34,850 nucleotides of DNA from Granulicella sp. L46. Its GTDB lineage: Bacteria > Acidobacteriota > Terriglobia > Terriglobales > Acidobacteriaceae. Both the position numbers and the translations under genes were made by a program. Below are positions 26,401 through 32,849 of this stretch, piece after piece. Every line of letters starts with the position of its first letter. Within the stretch, counting starts at the first letter, position 1. A model generated the notes under the pieces. The model was given only the letters and a program-made list of their open reading frames with translations, had not been told where the DNA came from and searched no databases. The stretch is from assembly GCF_009765785.1 (NCBI RefSeq), contig NZ_LMUT01000016.1, forward strand, positions 1 to 34,850, given 5' to 3'.

Positions 26401-27095
26401 ACCCAAATCACCTAAAATATGAGAAGAGTATTAGTAGCCAAAGCTTGCCCAACAACTTTGTCCTGAGTTATCTATACGACTTGCCGGTTGGTAGAGGCAA
26501 GAAGTTCCTATCCAACAGCAATCGAGTTGTAGATGCCGTACTAGGTGGTTGGCAGATCGGAGGAGTCCAGCGGTATGAGAGTGGACAGCCGATCAACTGG
26601 GGAGCCGCTACTGGCGTCCCTGGTTACGATGGCTCAATACATTTTCTCCACAATCTAACGGTTCCAATTTATAGCACGGCTTGGAAGAACGGCCATTTCA
26701 ATCCGCTACTGGATCGTATGTTCAACAGCCATGCATTTCTGGACCCTAACGCGCAACACGATAACCTTCCCGATCCCGTTGCGGCTCGCGGCGGTGCCTA
26801 TGCATTCGGTAACTTCGAGCGCGTCAGCGGCAACATTCGCATGCACTCTTATCTGTCGGAGGACTTCAGCGTCAATAAACGCTTCCCTCTGCCGAAACAA
26901 TCCGATCTGCTATTTCAAGCCAGTTTCCTCGATGCATTCAACCGACACGATTGGGCGCCGCCAGATCCAAATCCCTATGGTGGTTCTGAGTGCCAGCCGG
27001 GGCAGGGTTGCAATACTCCATACACTTTTGGTCAGATCGGAGGCACTATCCTGGGCCCCCGACTCATCCAGCTCGAATTGCGTCTGGAGTTTTGA
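23412..27095 (+). CDS. Oar-like TonB-dependent outer-membrane receptor with carboxypeptidase-regulatory-like domain
   Basis: 1227 residues. ATG 23412 follows GGGAGAGG. After a signal peptide (LFLCFAILVLGKTVWAQ) comes an N-terminal CarboxypepD_reg-like beta-sandwich (about 35 to 115; GTVYDPSGAVVPNAKI, SDGAGLYRFSGMAVGSYTVR). The plug follows (about 130 to 270; SEVLLDGADTFRSEN, PSVDAIQEFNVVLSSPSAEYG, GGIELFTTKSGTNKFHG), then a long beta-barrel ending in LIQLELRLEF with a terminal Phe, as outer-membrane proteins do. Such Oar-type receptors are the usual large-substrate importers of Acidobacteriota and are not paired with SusD. Its place beside the glycosidases and its operator point to uptake of oligosaccharides released by them. 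Substrate is inferred. Confidence 0.9.
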   Translation: MKLERFVRVGFTGLFLCFAILVLGKTVWAQTNSGVLAGTVYDPSGAVVPNAKIIAIGDSTGTTYSTSSDGAGLYRFSGMAVGSYTVRASGHGFKETSYHQVVINIANLTPLDVHLTVGGTNETVSVDANAVVVQTDSSVISGVINATQIENLPLVLGGMKGTRAPEAFTYLLPGTVAFGTGGNGVGGGTATPGYNSKISGSQGFGSEVLLDGADTFRSENGSTFDETSPSVDAIQEFNVVLSSPSAEYGRTTGGIELFTTKSGTNKFHGGLYDFLQNTDLNANTWFNNLNLATQPDTPANRALFATPLDKKNDFGGYIGGPVWIPKLYNGHNRTFFFVSWERFDQHQSATNQSFVPDPAWLTGDFSDRLGSPTGTINPCTGQPIVTGQIFDPSTQQTVLTGSGPVTCRSPFLNNKITQGFSAVTNNVIALLPAPNLTQATPSSPNYALTTTGLNLNKLLTVRIDQNVGADHKLFFSYSSRENDPPVNLVFPLPLDTNSPQVFTTHFIRFGWTWTLNSSLFNNLSLGYNRTNSHNAAQEALVGNTDWNAKLGISGTPAAPTFPQLAFNGNDNISNFGQNTNNDVIDNGYRVNESFDWLHGKHSFKFGGQWYLQLFDPLTKSGESGTFNFSRNETSAFPNNGTVTGNSFASFLLGQVDNGSLSDHRIQFKEISHYYNIFVEDDWKATPQLTLNLGLSYSIDTPYRYANGNTSNIDLNAPNPGANGFPGALVFAGKGTGRNGDVNETWAQRWDKDIAPRVGFSYAPYSDGKTVLRGYYGIFYAPMEHGDFNVQNVDGFTANPSFSGNGFDQAFNWDQGFPSYVAPPNLDGGQDNFTSPALILPSFGRPGMVQNWSLQVQQQFGPALVFTVGYVGSRSEHLKSGFNFLNSNSPSVFGLGAQLGQPVSSIPGFTPPYADFPTSQNLGQSLRPHPQFYSFNSGETLENKGAGSFDALEATLQGRFHHGLTLLASYTYSKTLTDSEAAVPFFASFVQSGSGAQDPNHLKYEKSISSQSLPNNFVLSYLYDLPVGRGKKFLSNSNRVVDAVLGGWQIGGVQRYESGQPINWGAATGVPGYDGSIHFLHNLTVPIYSTAWKNGHFNPLLDRMFNSHAFLDPNAQHDNLPDPVAARGGAYAFGNFERVSGNIRMHSYLSEDFSVNKRFPLPKQSDLLFQASFLDAFNRHDWAPPDPNPYGGSECQPGQGCNTPYTFGQIGGTILGPRLIQLELRLEF

Positions 27096-27096
27096 G

Positions 27097-27120
27097 GGCG
27101 CAGGGACGTGCCCCTTTTTC
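27097..27120 (+). terminator. Likely terminator after the TonB receptor gene
   Basis: A short GC-rich inverted repeat (GGGC...GCCC, or AGGG...CCCT) followed by CTTTTTC immediately after the stop at 27095. The stem is short, so confidence is moderate. Confidence 0.5.
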
Positions 27121-27224
27121 TGATCCATTCATAACTGGAGTTCCTGTTGTATTAACGGTTGAGATTGGCGCAGGGAGAGGGGCCATGGTCCCTCTTCCTG
27201 GGAGGAGTGTGCGGAAGCCGTTTG

Positions 27225-27650
27225 GGATGCGGTAATCCAGCGAGCTATGGGGGCGCTCGTGGTTGTACCCTTCACGCCAGGCAGATAGAGTAACCGTTCA
27301 TCGTTCAGTGCTCTGAACTAGCTTGTGTTGAGGCACTCGTCTCGCAGTCGGCCGTGGAAGCTCTCGACATGTCCGTTCTGGATCGATTCGCCCGGTACGA
27401 TGTTGACCAGGCCGACGTTCCAGTCCTGGGCAAAGTCGATCACGCGCCACGAAGTGAACTCCGGCCCATTGTCCGACCGCACCCTTCAGACGCCGCGCCT
27501 CGCTCACGTCCAGCCCGCCGAGCCTCTGCTTCCAGCCGTGGAACATCGCCGCGCTGATCCCGTGTTCACGGCACATCCGCCGTTTTCACCCGGCCTAGCC
27601 TTGCTTCAATATCCCGATGATCTGCTCTTCGCTGAAGTGGTATTGTTTTT
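27225..27650 (-). pseudogene. IS3-family transposase remnant (OrfA start fused to OrfB end)
   Basis: Reading the minus strand, FSEEQIIGILKQG (near 27650 to 27604), two in-frame stops, a 2-base deletion, then CREHGISAAMFHGWKQRLGG and LDVSEARRLK form the HTH start of an IS3 OrfA. The sequence then jumps to the end of OrfB: an NGPEFTSWRVIDFAQDW-type segment, IQNGHVESFHGRLRDECLN with the last acidic residue of the DDE triad, a TAG replacing the Trp codon of the expected NTSW, and a degraded HERPHSSLDYR tail. Several hundred residues of OrfB are missing. It lies between the converging TonB receptor and sensory operon, so it is a dead insertion at the operon end. An AGAGGG/CCCTCT inverted repeat at 27176 to 27195 might be near its end. 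Confidence 0.8.
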
Positions 27651-27719
27651 CGGCGACGTCAATAGCTTTGCAGAGATGATCGAAAAAAGAGATATCGTTG
27701 GTAATGAAAAAAGTCGACG
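27651..27719. other. Short spacer between IS3 remnant and response-regulator stop
   Basis: On the minus strand this reads VDFFITNDISFFDHLCKAIDV in one frame, leading into the transposase remnant. It faintly recalls the end of a PIN domain but is too short to call. No trace of a LacI sugar-binding core is seen here. Confidence 0.25.
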
Positions 27720-28526
27720 TCAATCCCGCGGTGTATTGCTTCGCATCAAGGCGAGCGATGCTGCCGTTCCGTTGAGTTGAAAGTCATACTCCTTCACAAC
27801 TTTCATTACGGCACGCCTTGTCTCTTCGGTATGTTTGCCCGAGTTGTTGAGGACCCGTGACACGGTTGCCATGGAAACGCCGGCTTTACGCGCAACCTCT
27901 GCAATCGTAATTTGTTTGCGAGGCGTGGGTGCAGCGTCTTCCTCATCGAGCGAACCCAATACCCCGATAATTGCATTCAGTTCCGTCCAAAAAGTGCGGG
28001 CGGCGATGTGAAGTTGACTGGAAACCTGCTCATCAGTCATGCCGCGAGAGACCAGATCCAGAATCTCTACTTGACGAGCATGAAGCCTTGCACGTGGCAT
28101 GCGCTCAGCGAAGCGAGATGCAATATCGGTGGGCAGGTAGCGCTCGCCCGCATGGACGGTGCGGATGGCTTCAATCATGTCTTCCTCGGGTGACGCCTTG
28201 AGAAGATATCCTTGAGCTCCGGCTCTGACCGACTGGTAGATGTCTTCATCGCTTTCATAGCTGGTCAACACGATGACTCGAACACCTATGCCAAGTTTTC
28301 GAAATTCCAGTAACGTTTCGATACCGTTCTTATGAGGCATGCGAAGATCAAGCAGAACGATATCAACCTCGAATTCGGAAACCATCGTAATTGCCTGGTT
28401 GCCATCGGCAGCACTACCTACTACGTGAAGATCAGGATAAGTAGAAAGCCACCTTGCAAGACCAGCACGCACCACTGGATGGTCGTCGACGACGAGGATT
28501 CTGATCGGAGTGGATGTCTTAAGCAT
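27720..28526 (-). CDS. Response regulator: REC, degenerate LuxR-type HTH, and C-terminal LacI headpiece with hinge
   Basis: 268 residues from ATG 28526 (ATG 28550 is possible). Residues 8 to 125 are a receiver domain with acidic pair D14/D15, phospho-acceptor D60 in LLDLRMP, T88 and K110, NarL/FixJ style. Residues about 146 to 191 match a GerE/LuxR HTH (LHARQVEILDLVSRGMTDEQV), but its recognition helix reads ARTFWTELNAI, without the usual VKxH pattern. Residues 206 to 265 are a complete LacI-family headpiece, ITIAEVARKAGVS then MATVSRVLNNSG, followed by the hinge-helix region NGTAASLALMRSNT. The protein stops three residues later, where a LacI core would begin. The start overlaps the kinase gene by 8 bases. 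It is the likely binder of the LacI-type sites in this window; the sense of regulation is unknown. Confidence 0.88.
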   Translation of the reverse strand: MLKTSTPIRILVVDDHPVVRAGLARWLSTYPDLHVVGSAADGNQAITMVSEFEVDIVLLDLRMPHKNGIETLLEFRKLGIGVRVIVLTSYESDEDIYQSVRAGAQGYLLKASPEEDMIEAIRTVHAGERYLPTDIASRFAERMPRARLHARQVEILDLVSRGMTDEQVSSQLHIAARTFWTELNAIIGVLGSLDEEDAAPTPRKQITIAEVARKAGVSMATVSRVLNNSGKHTEETRRAVMKVVKEYDFQLNGTAASLALMRSNTPRD

Positions 28527-30663
28527 TCCTGCTAAATTCCCGCTTTCCATATCTACTATAGGCCAGACGCCTAAGCAGTGAAATATGTGGCGTGGGCAGA
28601 TGAACGATGATGCGACATCCATTGCCGGGCGAGCTGTGAATTTCAAGGATGGCGTCTATTGATTCTGCGCGTCTCTGCATGCCGGCAAGACCGAAGCCGC
28701 TTCGCTCCGGCTGGTGAATAAATCCTTTGCCATCATCTTCGATCATCAGGACTACAGAAGATCGTTCATATTCCATGCAAATTTTGATGCTTTTCGGATG
28801 CCCATGATGAATCGCGTTTGCAATGGCCTCCTGGGCGATCCGAAAGAGTGCATCCAGCACCCCGAGCGGAAGAGGTCTGGGTTCACCGAGGTTTAAGGCA
28901 TGCACTGTAACCGAGCCGCGCGCCACAGCACGGCGAGCCGACTGTTCAAGCGCGGAGACGAGCCCATTCACCTCCAAAACTTCAGGCCGAAGGCAGGCGA
29001 TGCTGCGCCTCGCTTCGTCATGGCTATGACGAACCAGTTCGGATGTTGTATTCAGTTCATCCAGCAGGTGAGGGTCTACTTGGGAGCTACTTTGCAAAAG
29101 ACGGTTGCGAATGCCTCGAATTTGAAAACCGATTCCGGCAAAACTCTGAGAAAGGGTGTCGTGCATCTCGTGCGCCATTCGCTCACGTTCATTAAGCACA
29201 GCTCGCCAACGCCATTCCTCTGCTCTGCTGTAAAACAGGTGACCGAGAAATCCCATACCCAGCATCGCAAGAGCGAGGAAAATGAGGTGTTCGACGCTCC
29301 ACCATGGAGGTCCTACCAAAAGTTTCACGTTTTCAGGCGAGTCGACGATCAGGACGAATGGGACCGTGTTACCCGTATATTCCGGTCTTACCAAGCAGGC
29401 TCCCCGCAGGCGCACAATACTTTCCGTTTCAAGTCTGTCGAATTCTGAGCGGGTGACTTCAGAATTAGTGAGCGCTCGATATGTCTGCGTCCCATTGCGA
29501 AATTCGAGGACACTGCGGCCCACTGAGTCCATTCGGCCGATGAGTCGTCCCTCGACTTCGACGAACATGGAGTCATAAGCGCCGCTTGCAGCCTGATCCG
29601 CTGTTACTGAAAGCGGAGGTATCGGCGCAAGGCCGCCCACGACCCTTGCGGTGGAGTTACGGATGGTTGCACTCAAGCCCTCCGGATATGCGTCCCCCTC
29701 TACCTCAACTTCATCACCCACTCGCAACTGGCCGGGATGAGTGGTTTCGACCTTTACGCCGCCGCTGGAATCCTGAACATATAGGGAAGGGTCCGTGAGG
29801 ATCACGGCGCCTCGAACAACGACATGAGCTGGCTTGGAGATCGATAACAAGCGGAGTGAGCGAATGGTTTGAACGGATTCAGCAGAAGATCGGTACGATT
29901 TGTTCTGAACGGGACTCGTCGCAATAGTCAGCGGGGCGCTCCCCTGGCTGGTTGGATAGAGGGCGAGATGGCTCACCGGGGGCAAGATCGCCGTTGTATC
30001 TGCGATCGCCGGTAATGAACTGATTCGAACATTTCGCCATAGCCCGCCAGCGCCCATGGAACGCAATCCGGCACTTCCCGCCTTCAAACACTGAGGATCC
30101 AGGGTCTTGATTTGTGCCGTATTCTTCGTTCCAATCTCAGTGGCTGAAGCACTCAAAACACATCCTTGCGCAGCGAGTCGGAGGTGATACCACTTCCCGG
30201 GAATTACTCCCCCAGGCATACGACTGAAAGGGAATTCATACCATCCATGCTGCGCTCGTCCAAGAACGAGCGATTGATCGTTCGTGCGAAGACCTGCATA
30301 GTAGCCATCGTATGCATCGACGCCCTCTTCAACGTGGGTGGCCCGAATCAGAATGCCGGCGTCACCCCCTCCAAGCATCTGGAGATCCGCCTCCATTGCA
30401 TACGATGTCCAGTGATCGGAACCGGTCATTAGCTTTGCACCGCGCTCGTCGGAGTCATTCCGAACGGCATTTCCAATGACCGTCCAGTTACCGGCGTATG
30501 CGGTCCATCCCGACGTCTGGCCGGAAGAGAAATCATCTCTAAAAGGAAGGCCGAACCACGGGCTACGTCTCCATGTAATTATGCAGCTGGAGACCAGCAA
30601 AGCGAGACAAAAAATAATCTTGAGCGAGCGGCCACTTATCCGGTTTCGCCACCGCTGCTTCAT
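28519..30663 (-). CDS. Membrane sensor histidine kinase (HisKA_3) with LamG-like and OB-like ectodomain
   Basis: 714 residues. ATG 30663 has GGAG 6 bases upstream and overlaps the preceding stop as ATGA; an in-frame TTG at 30675 is rejected. TM1 is about 14 to 31 and TM2 about 457 to 477, leaving a 425-residue periplasmic part. That part starts with a LamG-like module (about 39 to 222; FSSGQTSGWTAYAGNW, GDAGILIRAT, YDGYYAGLR, WYHLRLAAQGC) matching those of the GH39-like enzyme at 12601. An OB-like region follows (LYVQDSSGGVKVETTHPG, VGDEVEVEGDAYP). The cytoplasmic part has the HisKA_3 box with H501 (ERERMAHEMHDTLSQSFAG) and a HATPase_c domain (N box near 610, DDGKGF near 643, GFGLAGM near 656). 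It is NarX-like and pairs with the regulator encoded just downstream. Confidence 0.9.
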   Translation of the reverse strand: MKQRWRNRISGRSLKIIFCLALLVSSCIITWRRSPWFGLPFRDDFSSGQTSGWTAYAGNWTVIGNAVRNDSDERGAKLMTGSDHWTSYAMEADLQMLGGGDAGILIRATHVEEGVDAYDGYYAGLRTNDQSLVLGRAQHGWYEFPFSRMPGGVIPGKWYHLRLAAQGCVLSASATEIGTKNTAQIKTLDPQCLKAGSAGLRSMGAGGLWRNVRISSLPAIADTTAILPPVSHLALYPTSQGSAPLTIATSPVQNKSYRSSAESVQTIRSLRLLSISKPAHVVVRGAVILTDPSLYVQDSSGGVKVETTHPGQLRVGDEVEVEGDAYPEGLSATIRNSTARVVGGLAPIPPLSVTADQAASGAYDSMFVEVEGRLIGRMDSVGRSVLEFRNGTQTYRALTNSEVTRSEFDRLETESIVRLRGACLVRPEYTGNTVPFVLIVDSPENVKLLVGPPWWSVEHLIFLALAMLGMGFLGHLFYSRAEEWRWRAVLNERERMAHEMHDTLSQSFAGIGFQIRGIRNRLLQSSSQVDPHLLDELNTTSELVRHSHDEARRSIACLRPEVLEVNGLVSALEQSARRAVARGSVTVHALNLGEPRPLPLGVLDALFRIAQEAIANAIHHGHPKSIKICMEYERSSVVLMIEDDGKGFIHQPERSGFGLAGMQRRAESIDAILEIHSSPGNGCRIIVHLPTPHISLLRRLAYSRYGKREFSRNA

Positions 30664-31667
30664 CGGCGGCTCCAATCAGTGCTAATCAACGGTCGCGTTT
30701 GGGGCGAGTCAATATTTTTTCGGGTAAGCAATGTAGGCTGGAGCCTTATATATTGCGGAGATGAAGTGGAGGGTTCAGTCAGCAATCGGATAGCGCGATA
30801 GCCCATCTCGTAGGTGTTTTCGGCGATTACGGAATCGATAAATCCAAGCCGAATCAGATTGGCCAGTTCGGCGCTTTGCTCGAAGCCGATAAGCTTTACA
30901 CGTGATGTAAGACCGCGGGCCTTCAATGCAGCAAAGGCTCCGTCACACGAAGCACTCGACAGTGCAAATATTGCATTCAATGCGTGATCCGAAGCCAGCA
31001 TTTCATCGGCAGACTGTTGTGCTTCGGTTCCATTGTGAGTCCCGAAGCGCCGCTCTGAAATGATGATGGATGGGTAATTATTTTCTAGTGTTGTCTCAAA
31101 TGAATGCAGGATGGCGAGTGAACTGAGTGATTCCGGAGTAACTCCAAATACTGCAACACGACCGCTGCCATGCAAAATGTTGCCGATTCGCATAGCGGCC
31201 ATGTAACCACTTGCTTGGTCATCATTGACAATGTAGGACAGATTTCTGCTAGCCGGCAAGGTCAACGGAGAAGCAATTACGACGACCCGAAGCCCATGTT
31301 TTAAAGCCTTCTGCACAGGCGCCATCAGCGGCAGCGTTTGATCCGGCGCCAGGATCAATGCAGAATAGTGCTCATCGATAACTTTTTCAATCAGAGTTGC
31401 CTGTTGTTGGACGTCGTCTTCACTTGTCGGAGCATTCCAATACAACTGAATATTAGGCTCCTTCGATTTTTCTATTGCGAAATGTGTCCCAGCATGCTCT
31501 GCTTCCCAAATAGTGACGGCCGTAGTCTGCGGAATAATTGCTATTTTCTTTGTTGGTTTGAAGCATCCACTTAAGGAAAATAGGTAAATACAAACAAGAG
31601 CTTTCGCAGCTCTGCGGGAGGCGCACGGAGCGATGGAACCCGTCTGAAACATCATTGAAATCCGCAT
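30660..31667 (-). CDS. Lipoprotein with LacI/RbsB-type periplasmic sugar-binding domain (sensor component)
   Basis: 335 residues from ATG 31667; GTG 31679 is an alternative. The N-terminus has a lipoprotein signal, hydrophobic ALVCIYLFSLSGC with lipobox LSGC and acylated C35. The mature part is a type I periplasmic-binding fold: IAIIPQTTAVTIWEAEHAGTHFA, YSALILAPDQTLPLMAPVQKAL, VIASPLTLP, SYIVNDDQASGYMAAMRIG, RVAVFGVTP, ALNAIFALSSASCDGAFAAL, KLIGFEQSAELANLIRLGFID, and AENTYEMGYRAIRLL. There is no DNA-binding headpiece, and no ABC permease or ATPase gene is nearby. The stop overlaps the kinase start by 4 bases. The natural reading is a membrane-anchored sugar sensor that signals through the kinase ectodomain; direct contact is inferred. 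A LacI-type operator lies 65 bases upstream. Confidence 0.87.
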   Translation of the reverse strand: MRISMMFQTGSIAPCASRRAAKALVCIYLFSLSGCFKPTKKIAIIPQTTAVTIWEAEHAGTHFAIEKSKEPNIQLYWNAPTSEDDVQQQATLIEKVIDEHYSALILAPDQTLPLMAPVQKALKHGLRVVVIASPLTLPASRNLSYIVNDDQASGYMAAMRIGNILHGSGRVAVFGVTPESLSSLAILHSFETTLENNYPSIIISERRFGTHNGTEAQQSADEMLASDHALNAIFALSSASCDGAFAALKARGLTSRVKLIGFEQSAELANLIRLGFIDSVIAENTYEMGYRAIRLLTEPSTSSPQYIRLQPTLLTRKNIDSPQTRPLISTDWSRR

Positions 31668-31732
31668 CTCAATATTCACGCGTCAGAAGAGTTAAGGCAC
31701 GTTCTGGCAGCTATTGTATTTACATCAACACT

Positions 31733-31744
31733 GTAAGCGTTTTC
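31733..31744. promoter_or_regulatory. LacI/cre-like operator upstream of the sensory operon
   Basis: GTAAGCGTTTTC within TGTAAGCGTTTTCCAT. It deviates from the shared site at one central and one outer position. It lies 65 bases before ATG 31667 on the minus strand and would allow autoregulation of the lipoprotein-kinase-regulator operon. Confidence 0.6.
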
Positions 31745-31828
31745 CATGAAAAAGAGGACTTCATATCCGAGGGATCCCCTGGCCTGCCCGAGCTCTTGAA
31801 CCCAAGTTGCAAGTTAGTGTAGCGCAAT

Positions 31829-32299
31829 ATGCAGATGTCACCCGTGCTTGAGGCCGCTGGATGTTCGAACGGAATGGCATTCGGTCTGGGCGGCAGAATC
31901 TTCTATCATACGGATTCATTCGCCCAAACGATCACTCGGTACCTCTACGATGAAGCAACTGGCGAGTTCGATGGAGCAGCCCTCTTCGTCGGTACCACCG
32001 AGTCGATGCCCTTCCTGATGGCCTCACGATGGACAGCCAAGGGTGCCTATGGTCGGCGCATTGGGATGGAGGATTCATCGTTCGTTACGATCCTTCAGGA
32101 CAAGCGGTCTCGCGCATCTCGATTCCGACACACCCTCCGGCGAGTCTCACCTTCGGAAGCCGATCTAAACGGACTCTTCGTAAAAAGCGCGGCGGACGAA
32201 GAAGATACGGGACCGGTATTCCGCCAGACCGTTGATGGGGAGGAAGCAACCGGTGAATATTCCTTCGCGAGCGCGCTATTCCGCCTGAACGTTCTCTAA
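31829..32299 (+). pseudogene. SMP-30/gluconolactonase-like gene remnant, truncated and frameshifted
   Basis: Three fragments in different frames line up with one SMP-30/LRE-type protein. The first (31829 to about 32010) has GCSNGMAFGLGGRIFYHTDS and YDEATGEFDGAALFVG. The second (about 32010 to 32155) has DSQGCLWSAHWDGGFIVRYD and ASLTFGS. The third (about 32155 to 32299) has DLNGLFVKSAAD and a C-terminal tail ending in ASALFRLNV. At least two frameshifts separate them, and the N-terminal third of the usual roughly 290 residues is missing. Intact relatives hydrolyse sugar lactones, for example in pentose oxidation, which would fit this locus. Confidence 0.78.
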
Positions 32300-32808
32300 A
32301 CGAGGAATACGAAAATGCCCACCTGCCACCGCCCTCTTCGATGTCACGTCTCAGTTGCTGTTTGGTGACGCCGGGGTGCCGACCTAAATGTGTGTATCGC
32401 ATCCGCCCTTTGGACGCGGTCAAAAAGAAATAGGCTTTCTCCTTACCACTCGTGTTCGGAGCGAGGTGCTGCGGGAACTTGCGCACGTCTTCATCACGAG
32501 CGTGGAAGTAGAACACAATTGGATCGCATGCATCGAACACCTCGCTCAACAGGTGGAAATGTGGCGCATTGCGAGTTGCAAGTTGTGAACTCAGAATGTG
32601 TTCGCCATGTAAGGAAAAGGCCTTTTTGAACAAGATCCTCGTCTTCGCAATATCAAGCAGACTCAACCCTTCTCTCAACTGGATCCATATTGCAAGCGGG
32701 ACGATCGAGGCGATCCATCGCTCGGGCGTGCAGCTATAGATTCGGCGAGATGGACCAACACGTCTGCCGTTCCGGATCATGCAAGCGGCTCTATTCACAT
32801 TGACTAAT
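32300..32808. other. Intergenic region without recognisable intact gene
   Basis: About 500 bases. A minus-strand frame is open from 32798 to 32085, but half of it is the shadow of the SMP-30 remnant and the rest has no domain I recognise. A short MRYTHLGR segment near 32400 on the minus strand faintly recalls the start of aldo/keto reductases, too short to call. TATTCA at 32792 with TTCCGG at 32770 (spacer 16) may be a weak promoter for the GH51 gene. Confidence 0.4.
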
Positions 32809-32820
32809 GGAAGCGTTTAC
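32809..32820. promoter_or_regulatory. LacI/cre-like operator of the GH51 gene
   Basis: GGAAGCGTTTAC within ATGGAAGCGTTTACA, one central mismatch from the consensus, 29 bases before ATG 32850. Confidence 0.7.
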
Positions 32821-32849
32821 AATTGAGCAATTGAGGAGAGAGGCTCACC

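Noticed and set aside
30660..31667. Lipoprotein as part of an ABC sugar transporter
   Set aside because: No permease or ATPase gene is in the window, and it is translationally coupled to a histidine kinase instead.
32085..32798. Minus-strand open frame of 237 codons
   Set aside because: Half is antisense to the SMP-30 remnant and the remainder shows no recognisable domain; probably a chance frame.
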